Shown: positions 26,321-34,504 of the stretch, one piece after another | How positions within the stretch are numbered: the stretch's first letter is position 1 | Layout of the letters: the number at the start of each line of letters is the position of its first letter | Origin: DVED01 sp963838375 | GTDB lineage: Bacteria > Cyanobacteriota > Cyanobacteriia > Cyanobacteriales > Geitlerinemataceae | Direction: 5' to 3' | Assembly (NCBI GenBank): GCA_963838375.1 | Contig: CAWIQY010000015.1 | Location: 558,001-622,000, forward strand | DNA length: 64,000 nucleotides | Made by a program: the position numbers and the translations under genes | Notes under the pieces: generated by a model | The model's database searches: none | Told to the model about the DNA's origin: nothing | Seen by the model: the letters and a program-made list of their open reading frames with translations, nothing else

Positions 26321-27223
26321 TTAGGCTAGCTTGAGTCCCAATTTGTCCAAGACGGACTGTGTAGAGACGATATGCCGTTGCAAGCCGAGTTTTTCGGGTT
26401 CGATGCCCAATGCCAAGCCGATCAGTTGTGGCAGGTGGAGAACGGGCAATCCTAGGGGACGATCGATGACTTTTTCGACTTCAGGTTGGCGAGAATCGAG
26501 GTTAAGATGACACAGGGGACAAGGCGTGACTAAACAGTCTGCACCGGCATCTAGAGCTTCCTGAAGATGAGTGCCTGCCATTTGAAAGGATTGTTCGGTG
26601 GCATAGCTCGATAGGGGCCAACCGCAGCATTGAGTGCGCCCTCGATAGTCGATCGCCGTTGCCCCGAGAGTCCGAAACACATTTTCCATCGACTGGGGAT
26701 TGTAGGGATCGTCGTAGGCGAGATGGGTTTGCGATCGCAGCAGGTAGCAGCCATAGAATGCCGCACAGCGCAAACCACTCAACGATCGCACCACTCGCTG
26801 TTGCAGTTCTTCTAAACCATAATCGGCAACCAATGCCCACAATAGATGTTTGACCTCTGTTGTGCCGCGATAGGGGGTGCAATGTTCTTTTGCCAGCAAG
26901 CCATTAATCTGTTCCACATAAGCCGGACGAGTTTCTAAACCTTCCTTGAGGCGTTCGTCCACCCGACCGATCACCCCTTGGCAGGTGCTGCAATGGGTCA
27001 AGAGGGGCAATTTCAGTTCTTCGGCGAGGGCAATGTTGCGGGCGTTCACCGTATCTTCGAGCAGAAGAGATTCTTCTTTAAACGTGCCGGAACCGCAACA
27101 CGCCGCCCGTTTCAACTCGACTAATTCTATCTCCAAAGCTTCAGCGATCGCAGCGGTGGACTCATAGAGTTCTCGACAAGCACCCTGGGCAACGCAGCCC
27201 GGGAAGTAGGCATATTTGGGCAT
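26321..27223 (-). CDS. HdrB-like CCG-domain protein (heterodisulfide reductase subunit B type)
   Basis: A 300-aa protein with two CCG cysteine-rich domains. The first has PGCVAQG, RAACCGSGTF and CSTCQG; the second has FYGCYLL, RTQCCGWPL and CPLCHLNL. These motifs bind an unusual noncubane [4Fe-4S] cluster in HdrB. Cyanobacteria do not make coenzyme M/B, so the substrate must differ. Similar proteins act as SdhE-type membrane-linked subunits of succinate dehydrogenases or related quinone reductases. No hdrA, hdrC, sdhA or sdhB is adjacent. It is 194 bp upstream of psaC in the same direction, probably independent. Confidence 0.82.
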   Translation of the reverse strand: MPKYAYFPGCVAQGACRELYESTAAIAEALEIELVELKRAACCGSGTFKEESLLLEDTVNARNIALAEELKLPLLTHCSTCQGVIGRVDERLKEGLETRPAYVEQINGLLAKEHCTPYRGTTEVKHLLWALVADYGLEELQQRVVRSLSGLRCAAFYGCYLLRSQTHLAYDDPYNPQSMENVFRTLGATAIDYRGRTQCCGWPLSSYATEQSFQMAGTHLQEALDAGADCLVTPCPLCHLNLDSRQPEVEKVIDRPLGLPVLHLPQLIGLALGIEPEKLGLQRHIVSTQSVLDKLGLKLA

Positions 27224-27494
27224 TTGGCTCTCCCAATCCGGTAACGGACGTACACGAGCATTGTATCGATCGTACCCCTCCTAACCATGGGAATTCATAA
27301 TTATTTATGGTTTGTTTCGGAAAAGATCCTCACAAGGAGTTCTAGAGTAATTGCTGCGCGATCTTCTCGCCTACAGGAGTTCAGAAAGTTAAAGGTGGAA
27401 GGGATGAGGAAAACTAACAACTAACCAGAAGTTGTGCCAACAGATTCAACGCTTCTGGCAACTTGCAAGTTGCTAGTTGCCAAAACGCCCATCT

Positions 27495-28091
27495 TCAATC
27501 TTCCATCGTCCTCATTTTTTCCCACCAACGATCGAGCGGAAAATAGACAACAGGGGCCCACAGGCTACTCAGAAGAGCTGAAGCCAGCATGACTCGCTGG
27601 TGGTACGTCCAGATTTCCGAGAAGGATGGAAAAACCCCGCCTCCAGCATTGCTCAGACGAGCAATACTGAACTGAATCGCCATCACAGTTTCAGCAACGG
27701 CTGCCATCCCAAAAACAATCAGTGCTATGGAGATAAAATCTTCTTGGATATACCGCTGCTTCTGCAATAGAGCGGTCAGCGCACCGACGACGAGTAAGCT
27801 CCAGGCATGGGTGGGATGGGGAGAACTCATACCATCTTGCAGCAACCCTAAAATCAGTCCGGCAAGTGCCCCTTGAAAGACCGATCGTTTAACGCTCCAT
27901 GCCACCACCCAAATGAGCAACCAATTCGGACTAATTCCCGCCAGTTCCATTCCTGGAAAGCGAGTTGGCAAGGCAAGTAGACACAGAAGCACCGAGATAA
28001 CAATTATCCCCCAATTGACCATGCTACGGGTTCGGGAAGACCACCGCAACACTGGCAAAAACGGACTATTGCTCCGAGATCCCTTCATCAT
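27495..28091 (-). CDS. mreD: Rod shape-determining protein MreD
   Basis: A small polytopic membrane protein of the elongasome. It has five or six hydrophobic segments (MVNWGIIVISVLLCLLALPTRF; ISPNWLLIWVVAWSVKRSVFQGALAGLILGLLQDGM; SLLVVGALTALLQ; ALIVFGMAAVAETVMAIQF; VMLASALLSSLWAPVVYF). The LGLLQDGMSS motif is typical of cyanobacterial MreD. I place the start at tandem ATGs at 28091/28088, which gives a 26-bp overlap with mreC; a longer frame reaches 28136. It is third in mreBCD. Confidence 0.9.
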   Translation of the reverse strand: MMKGSRSNSPFLPVLRWSSRTRSMVNWGIIVISVLLCLLALPTRFPGMELAGISPNWLLIWVVAWSVKRSVFQGALAGLILGLLQDGMSSPHPTHAWSLLVVGALTALLQKQRYIQEDFISIALIVFGMAAVAETVMAIQFSIARLSNAGGGVFPSFSEIWTYHQRVMLASALLSSLWAPVVYFPLDRWWEKMRTMED

Positions 28092-28896
28092 TGAACCCCT
28101 CGTCATTTGGCTCTGAAGAAAATTCGGATTCGGCATTGGAGATCAGGGGTTTAGGGTAAACGCTCGTCCATTCTAGAGAGCTTAACGGTGTGGCAAATTC
28201 GACAGTGGCTTCAGGCGCTGGACTCGCCTTCAAATTCACGGCAACCACATGACCGACTGGGTATCCGGGGTGAAATAACTGACTGAAAGAAGACGTGAAG
28301 ACCCGATCGCCTTTTTTGACATCGGGAACTTTCTCAAAGAACTCGATCGTCCCTTGCTTGGCATTGTTACCCCGAAGGAATCCCATAGCTCGACTGCGAC
28401 CGAGCATTACCCCCACCCGGCTGGTAGGATCGCTCATCAGCATCACTCGGCTGGTACGATCGGACACGCTGGTAATTCGACCGACTAATCCCCCCGGTGC
28501 GGTGACGATATCGCCTTCTTGGATGCCATCTCGGCTTCCCCGACCCAACGTCACCTGCTGCCACCAGTGGTGAGCGCTGCGACCCACAACCGGAGCAAAA
28601 ATTGGAGTTTTGTTGCTCTTTTTCCCCTCCTCGCTGAGCTTCTGTACGAGCTGATATTGATGCTCGAGTTCGGTTACACGTTCTTCCAATTCTTGAACGC
28701 GAGCCGTTTTCAACTCTTCCTGACGATCGGCATTCGCAACAAAGGGACTGGCCAGCCTTTGATACAGATCGAAAACAAAAGCGCCTTGGGTTTGCCGAAT
28801 CAGTCCTGCCAAGCTAAGCGCTAAACCGATACCTAGAGCTTGCATACCGTGGCGATCCCACCAGCGACGAAATAAATCTAATGAATTTCCCTTCAT
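28066..28896 (-). CDS. mreC: Rod shape-determining protein MreC
   Basis: MreC is a membrane-anchored periplasmic protein that links MreB to the cell-wall synthases. The start at 28896 is chosen because it follows mreB by 4 bp and gives a short cytoplasmic tail, one membrane helix (GMQALGIGLALSLAGLIRQT), a coiled coil (ARVQELEERVTELEHQYQLVQKL) and the two beta-barrel domains (APVVGRSAHHWWQQVTLGRGSRDGIQEGD; GDRVFTSSFSQLFHPGYPVG). The C-terminal tail is acidic. Upstream in-frame residues overlap the end of mreB and are unlikely to be used. Confidence 0.92.
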   Translation of the reverse strand: MKGNSLDLFRRWWDRHGMQALGIGLALSLAGLIRQTQGAFVFDLYQRLASPFVANADRQEELKTARVQELEERVTELEHQYQLVQKLSEEGKKSNKTPIFAPVVGRSAHHWWQQVTLGRGSRDGIQEGDIVTAPGGLVGRITSVSDRTSRVMLMSDPTSRVGVMLGRSRAMGFLRGNNAKQGTIEFFEKVPDVKKGDRVFTSSFSQLFHPGYPVGHVVAVNLKASPAPEATVEFATPLSSLEWTSVYPKPLISNAESEFSSEPNDEGFNDEGISEQ

Positions 28897-28900
28897 ATGG

Positions 28901-29941
28901 CTACATAGAGCGAGAGCGACCGCTGAAGACCCGTTCGAGCTGCTTGAAATTTTCGAGAACGCGACCCGTTCCCAAAACCACACAGCTCAGTGGATCGGCT
29001 GCGATATGAGTAACAATCCCTGTTTCGTGACCGATCAGCGTATCTAGACCTTTGAGAAGTGCGCCGCCACCCGCCAGGACGATTCCCCGATCGACGATAT
29101 CGGACGCCAGTTCCGGTGGAGTGCGTTCTAAGGTGCGTTTCACAGCTTCGACGATCACCGATAACGGTTCGGACATACTTTCCCGAATTTCTGGACTTTT
29201 AATGCTAACGGTGCGCGGCAAACCCGACAGTAGGTGCATTCCCCGCACTTCCATCATTTCATCGTCTTCTTCGATTGGATATGCAGAACCCAGTCGTATT
29301 TTAATCTCTTCAGCCGTCCGTTCGCCGATCGCTAGATTGTGAATTTTTTTCAGGTATTGGATAATCGACTCATTGATCTCGTCACCGGCAACCCGGACGG
29401 ATTCGCTAAGAACGATTCCCTGCAAGCTGAGAACGGCAACTTCCGTTGTCCCCCCTCCGATATCGACGATCATGCTCCCCGTCGCTTCGGAAACCGGTAA
29501 TCCCGCGCCGATCGCTGCCGCGACAGGTTCGTCGATCAAGCGGACATCGCTGGCTCCAGCGTGAATGGCAGCATCCATGACAGCGCGACGTTCTACCCCC
29601 GTCACTCCGCTGGGAATACCGATGACGATCCGAGGACGAACGAGGCTATTGCCTTCATTAACTCGCCGGATAAAATGCTTGAGCATCAGTTCGGCGATCT
29701 CGAAATCGGCAATAACACCGTCTCGCAACGGACGCACAGCAATCACATTTCCGGGCGTCCGTCCGAGCATTTTTTTTGCGTCTTCGCCAACAGCTAGGGG
29801 AGTTTTATCATCACGGTCGATCGCAACCACCGAAGGTTCTTGAAGGACGATGCCTTTGCCTGAGATATAGACGAGTGTATTTGCCGTACCAAGATCGATC
29901 CCCATATCTCTCGAAAGTGAAAACCGACTGAAAAATCCCAC
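28901..29941 (-). CDS. mreB: Actin-like rod shape-determining protein MreB
   Basis: A 346-aa actin homologue that forms membrane-bound filaments guiding lateral wall synthesis. The phosphate-1 loop is GIDLGTANTLVYISGKGIV at residue 15, phosphate-2 is MIVDIGGGTTEVAVLSL near 160, and the adenosine motif is GIVLAGGGALLKGLD near 285. The N-terminal FFSRFSLSRDMG is an amphipathic membrane-binding segment. First gene of mreBCD, tightly spaced, so cotranscribed. The region upstream (29942 onward) contains its promoter. Confidence 0.97.
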   Translation of the reverse strand: MGFFSRFSLSRDMGIDLGTANTLVYISGKGIVLQEPSVVAIDRDDKTPLAVGEDAKKMLGRTPGNVIAVRPLRDGVIADFEIAELMLKHFIRRVNEGNSLVRPRIVIGIPSGVTGVERRAVMDAAIHAGASDVRLIDEPVAAAIGAGLPVSEATGSMIVDIGGGTTEVAVLSLQGIVLSESVRVAGDEINESIIQYLKKIHNLAIGERTAEEIKIRLGSAYPIEEDDEMMEVRGMHLLSGLPRTVSIKSPEIRESMSEPLSVIVEAVKRTLERTPPELASDIVDRGIVLAGGGALLKGLDTLIGHETGIVTHIAADPLSCVVLGTGRVLENFKQLERVFSGRSRSM

Positions 29942-30599
29942 TATTTTGACGTCCTCTTCTAAAAATGCTTGGCTTTTATTAATTTATCGATTGAACGTAT
30001 AGTACGTCTCTTATCTTGTGAGGTTCGCCCGAACTTGATTTTTTGTACCCTGAACCTTTTGCCGTGGATCGTGTACCTCTTTCCCCGTTCTCGGTTCCCC
30101 ATAGAATCAATCGAGCTGAATTGTATTATGTTTTTTATCTTTAGTCCAGCCAGGAGATCGGGTCAAACCCCTCGATCCCGAACCCCGTTTACCCGATCGT
30201 GGGAATTGGCATAAGTTCGGACGCCAAGGGCGATCGTTTCAATCGACAGGCGAGACCTTAACGGGCAAACTCCCTTGGCGGCGGGGTGAAAGCCGCCGAA
30301 CAAATGAACGAGCGTCGCTCTCAACCGGGATGGGATGAACGATCGGACAAGCAGATCTGTAGGGTATAATGTACTCATCTTGACAATCTATACCGAAGCG
30401 CGAAAACAACGCTATTGGGTGAACGTTGTCATGAAAAGTATGAATCTGGGGAACCCGGAATCTTGCCTCGGGAGGAGTCTAAGTTTCCCCATCGTAGCAA
30501 ATGGTGTAGGAATGTAAGTCCAATAAAACTACGGAGTTTTGGAAGCAATTCCCGATCGATTGGGAAGCTTACACCATACCGCCTCGAGGTTAATATAGG
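29942..30599. other. Intergenic region upstream of mreB with possible IS left-end sequence
   Basis: No intact gene is found. The mreB promoter should lie close to 29942-30100. A GGTATAAT box (30361-30368) and about 230 bp of sequence resembling a broken coding region up to the TnpB relic at 30600 may be what is left of the left end and body of the same insertion element. I cannot align it with confidence to the intact tnpB in this window. Confidence 0.4.
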
Positions 30600-30795
30600 C
30601 AGTTGACCGAAAACACAGAGAGTTCAATCCCCGTCCTTGAGGACGTTATAATAAATGAAAGTCGCCATAGGGCATTGGGAGACTTTAAACGGACATGGAG
30701 GGACGGTAAGACTACTTTGGTAGCACATCCTGGCGAAGTGTCAAGGAATCCTCGCTCTTTAAAGGCGAGGAGGTATGTCAAGTTGAACTATCCTT
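30600..30795 (+). mobile_element. Decayed TnpB 3' end with right-end hairpin
   Basis: The translation contains AIGHWETLNGHGGTVRLL, resembling the post-RuvC C-terminal tail of cyanobacterial TnpB (GH followed by a Gly-rich tail), then a stop. The DNA ends in a CCTCGC/GCGAGG hairpin (30750-30770) and AGGTATGTCAA, a typical IS200/IS605 right end. It ends just 12 bp before the ssb start codon, so the relic supplies the ssb leader. Confidence 0.6.
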
Positions 30796-30806
30796 CAACT
30801 TAAGGT

Positions 30807-31172
30807 ATGAGTCTTAATGTGGTCACGCTGGTGGGACGGGTCGGGATCGATCCGGATGTACGGTATTTTGAGTCGGGTAGTGTCAAATGTCGATTAACTC
30901 TAGCTGTTAATCGTCCAACTCGCAAAAGCGACGAACCCGATTGGTTTGAATTGGAATTGTGGGGGAAAACGGCTGAAGTGGCAGCCAATTATGTGCGCAA
31001 AGGTAATCAGATCGGCGTCAAAGGGTCGCTGAAAGTCGATACGTGGAGCGATCGAGCGACGGGGGTAAATCGCTCGAAGCCGGTCATCCGGGTCGATCGT
31101 TTGGAGTTATTAGGCTCCAAACGAGATAATGCAAGCGACGGTGGGGGCAATTACGCACCGGATGAGTTTTAG
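30807..31172 (+). CDS. ssb: Single-stranded DNA-binding protein
   Basis: A 121-aa OB-fold protein protecting ssDNA in replication and repair. It starts MSLNVVTLVGRVGIDPDVRYFESG, with LTLAVNRPTRKSDEPDWFELELWGKTAEVAANYVRKGNQIGVKGSL as the core. The C-terminal tail is very short and ends YAPDEF in place of the usual acidic DDIPF tip, so partner binding may be weak or altered; this short form is common among cyanobacterial SSBs. The gene stands alone and is preceded by a TnpB relic. Confidence 0.93.
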   Translation: MSLNVVTLVGRVGIDPDVRYFESGSVKCRLTLAVNRPTRKSDEPDWFELELWGKTAEVAANYVRKGNQIGVKGSLKVDTWSDRATGVNRSKPVIRVDRLELLGSKRDNASDGGGNYAPDEF

Positions 31173-31215
31173 CCATCGGGAAAATTAATTGTTCTGCCGG
31201 TCGCGCGACCGCCGG

Positions 31216-31260
31216 AAAGCGGCACGAGAACCTAGGTAAAGTGGGTGTTCGTGCCGCTTT
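31216..31260 (+). terminator. Hairpin terminator after ssb
   Basis: AAAGCGGCACGA (31216-31227) pairs perfectly with TCGTGCCGCTTT (31249-31260) across a 21-nt loop. The stem ends in A/T runs on both sides, so it may terminate ssb and the convergent downstream gene. A 12-bp palindrome GGTCGCGCGACC precedes it at 31199-31210. Confidence 0.75.
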
Positions 31261-31303
31261 GACGTGCTGAAATTCTCCCGGTAATCGGGGCATTGATTCC
31301 CTC

Positions 31304-31672
31304 TCAGGTCGCGCATACACTGAGTTTCTCGCATCCCGAGATGTCTTTATAAACCCGAGCTCGATCGTCGATCGAGATTCGGGAAAGTTCGAGATCCGGT
31401 CTAGATTCTGTCAGACTGGCGGGGCAATCGCTCAAGAGGAAAGTTCGATCGCCCGATGTGACCATCAGAGTGCCTCGATCGTGAGCTTGGCGCAGTTGGC
31501 GTCCGATTTTCCAAGCTTGGAACTTGAGAGCATTCCAGCGAGGGTTGGCTGGGTATAGGGAAAAACCCGAGCGCAGTGCCGGGATATATTCTTGGGGAAA
31601 TACAGTTTGCAGATAAATTCCCGGTGTCAGTTCGATCGTCGAGATCGGATGTTGAGATCGCGAAATTAGCAC
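31304..31672 (-). CDS. Conserved cyanobacterial-type protein of unknown function
   Basis: A 122-aa soluble protein beginning with GTG at 31672. The middle stretch VFPQEYIPALRSGFSLYPANPRWNALKFQAWKIGRQLRQA looks like a real folded domain with strong codon bias, and the C-terminus is hydrophilic. I do not recognise a named family. It converges with ssb and lacks same-strand partners. There is no signal peptide or membrane helix. Confidence 0.65.
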   Translation of the reverse strand: MLISRSQHPISTIELTPGIYLQTVFPQEYIPALRSGFSLYPANPRWNALKFQAWKIGRQLRQAHDRGTLMVTSGDRTFLLSDCPASLTESRPDLELSRISIDDRARVYKDISGCEKLSVCAT

Positions 31673-31699
31673 GAGATTTCACCTCCAGGTCAGACTAAC

Positions 31700-31762
31700 T
31701 GTAGCGCCACAGGTTCGCCTCCGTAACATTAGCTATTGGAGGCTCCGCCCAATTGTGCTACA
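31700..31762. repeat. Nested inverted repeat
   Basis: TGTAGC (31700-31705) pairs with GCTACA (31757-31762), and GCCTCC (31717-31722) with GGAGGC (31738-31743). It looks like a small palindromic repeat element. It lies directly upstream of the 122-aa protein gene (minus strand). Confidence 0.6.
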
Positions 31763-32049
31763 TTTTACTACGCGATCGATCGCTCTAGAAAATGCGAATT
31801 GCCAAACTTGCTTGATTCTTATTACGCTGACCATCGAGTTCAATCCGACAAATTTGTCGCATTTTTCCAAAAACCTTCTCCTGCTCAAAGCCATCTGCTT
31901 CGGTAAGACCGATCGTCCATCCCGTTAAATGGGACTATAACAGAGTTATAGTCCCACATCAGCACCCCGCCCTGCATAGATGGGGTATCGTGCCTCGTGA
32001 TTTTAGAGAGTTGACCAACCTCAGCCCTATGGCTACATTTTCCAGGTGA

Positions 32050-32240
32050 ATGTCGCGCTCGAGATTTTGAGATGCGGTTTAAGTACCGTGGAACACATGG
32101 GCACTGATGCTGGGGAATCCGTGAGATCTTGGGGGAGACCCCTGAGAACAACTGCCGAACCCGTAAGGGTGAAAATCTGCTGTATAACGGTATCTCGACG
32201 AACCCAAAATCCCCGTTTTTGAGTTGGGGACTGTCAAACC
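32050..32240 (+). mobile_element. Decayed TnpB 3' end with right-end hairpin
   Basis: A plus-strand reading gives GLSTVEHMGTDAGESVRSWG and later SRRTQNPRF, matching the usual TnpB tail (TVGHTGTDA...QEsPRF pattern) with frame damage. It ends in TCCCC/GGGGA (32210-32230) and ACTGTCAAA. It lies directly upstream of the broken histidine kinase, whose start codon is 19 bp beyond its end. It is a different TnpB lineage from the intact copy at 46.6 kb. Confidence 0.6.
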
Positions 32241-32258
32241 GGAACGCATCTATAGGCA

Positions 32259-34492
32259 ATGCACAACTCTCCTTCCACCGATCCCATTCCACCTAGCCAG
32301 TCCCTCGCCGATCGTTTGGAACGACTGATCGACAGCATTTCCGGGGTTGTTTTCCAGTGCCGTCAGATAGCCGATGGCTCTGTGACTTTTTCATTTCTCA
32401 GTTCCAGTTGTCGCCAAATGCTCAACCTCGATCCCGAAGCCGCCTACGCTGACCCGAGTCAACTACTAAAGATGATTTGCCCCGAATGTGCCGACGGCTT
32501 TGAGAGATCGCGATCGATGTCCGTCGAGACCCTACAATTATGGGAATGGGAAGGACTGTGGCGCTTGTCCTCGGGACAACTCAAATGGTTTCGGTGGCGA
32601 GCCATACCTGCACGACAAGAAAATGGCGAAACGCTTTGGGATGGTGCGATGTTGGATATTACAGCGCACATCTCAGCAAATGGCATTTTACAACAAGCTT
32701 GGGAAGATGCCGGACGGCAAGACGAACGACGCACCCGTCAGTTGCAGCGAGCACTCGAACAACTGCAATTGACCCAGTTTTTAGTCGATCGCGCTCCAGA
32801 TGCCATCTTGTGGATCGATAGCAACGCTCGGTTTTCCTATGCCAACCCTTCGGCTTGCCAGATGTTTGGCTATGAAGCTACCGAACTCTTGACATTGAGC
32901 CTGCACGATCTCGATTCCAAATTAAGCGTTGCAGCTTGGACAAAATGCTGGGAGTGTTTACAAACTGAAGAGTCGTCCAGCTTTCAATCTTTTTACCGTA
33001 AAAAAGAGGGTCGAGTCTTTCCGGTTGAAGTCAACTTAATCCGCCTCCAGTGCGGAAATCGCCAAGAGAGTTGTGCCTTCATCCGAGATATTAGCGATCG
33101 CACTGCCGCAGAGCAAACGATTCGGGAAAGCGAAGCGAAATTTCGATCGATGGTGGAAAATGCCAACGATATTATTTATCTCCTAACTCCTGAAGGTTTA
33201 TTTTCCTATGTAACCCCCAATTGTACTCAAATTTGGGGATATCATCCGTCAGATCTGCAAGGAACATCTTACACCGAGTTCCTTCATCCCGACGATCTCC
33301 CGGCGTATCAGCAGGCTCTCGCTCAACCGATCGAAACGGGTCAGACCGCAGGCTGGCATCGAATATCGCATTCGTCATAAAGATGGCAGTTGGCGTTGGC
33401 ACGCCTCAAACTTATCCGCCGTTCAGAATTCGCGCGGTCGAGTGTTGTCGGTGGTCGGCATTGCCCACGATATCACTGATCGCGTTGTAGCGGAAGCAGC
33501 CCGACAAGAAAGCGAGGCTCAACTGCGACAAAGCGAGACTCAACTGCGACAACAAACCCAAGATCTCGAACACACCGTGATCCAACTCCAAAAGGCGCAG
33601 ACGCAACTGGTACAGAGCGAAAAAATGTCTTCTCTGGGACAAATGGTTGCCGGAATTGCTCACGAAATCAATAATCCTGTCGGTTTTATCCACGGCAATT
33701 TAAAACACGCCCGCGACTATATTGAGGATGTTCTCAAACTGCTTGAGTTGTACCGACAGCAAGTTCCCGATGCGACACCCGATATTCAAACCCTCGATCG
33801 AGGAGATGGATTTGGAGTTTATCCGAGAGGATTTGCCCAAATTACTGTCTTCGATGGAAGTGGGAACAACTCGTATCCGAGAAATTGTGCGATCGCTACG
33901 CAACTTTTCTCGCTTGGACGAAGCTGAACGTAAAGCGGTGGATCTCCACTCGGGAATTGACAGTACGCTGATGATTTTGGGTACTCGTCTCAAGGGTATA
34001 CCCGATCGTCCGGAAATCACTGTACTTAAAGAATACGGGAATTTACCCCGCGTCGATTGTTTTGCCGGACAACTCAATCAAGTGTTTATGAATATTTTTG
34101 CCAATGCGATCGATGCCATCGACGAAGCTTGGGCAAGGTCAAAGGTAAAAGCCGGAAACCCGACAACCGAAACGGTTCCCTTAGACCCTCCCCTGATTCG
34201 CATCGTTACCGAAGTCATCCCCAGTGACGATTCCCAACGGTCATATTACATCTCCATCCGTATTGCAGACAACGGACCCGGGATGTCCGAAGCGACTCGG
34301 CAACGCTTGTTCGATCCGTTCTTTACGACCAAACCCGTGGGGAAAGGGACGGGTTTGGGGATGTCGATTAGCTATCAGATCGTGACGCAGACCCATGGCG
34401 GACAGTTGCGTTGTACCTCCGAACCGGGACAGGGAACTGAGTTCGCCATCGAAATTCCCATTCTTTCTGAAGTGGTTATAAATGCCCAATAA
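32259..34492 (+). pseudogene. PAS sensor histidine kinase broken by two frameshifts
   Basis: Three frames join to one protein of about 740 aa. Frame one (32259 to about 33355) carries an N-terminal PAS-like domain, a PAS with YEATELLTLSLHDLD and a third PAS with GLFSYVTPNCTQIWGY. The second frame takes over with EYRIRHKDGSWRWHASN near 33360 and runs through a coiled coil to the phosphoacceptor AGIAHEINNPVGFIHGNL. The third frame takes over near 33795 with IEEMDLEFIREDLPKLLSS and contains NAIDAI, DNGPGM and FFTTKPVGKGTGLGMS. It is the same class as the intact kinase at 3.2 kb. All catalytic boxes persist, so decay is recent, or the indels are sequence errors. Confidence 0.85.
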
Positions 34493-34504
34493 GCATGGAG
34501 AGTG

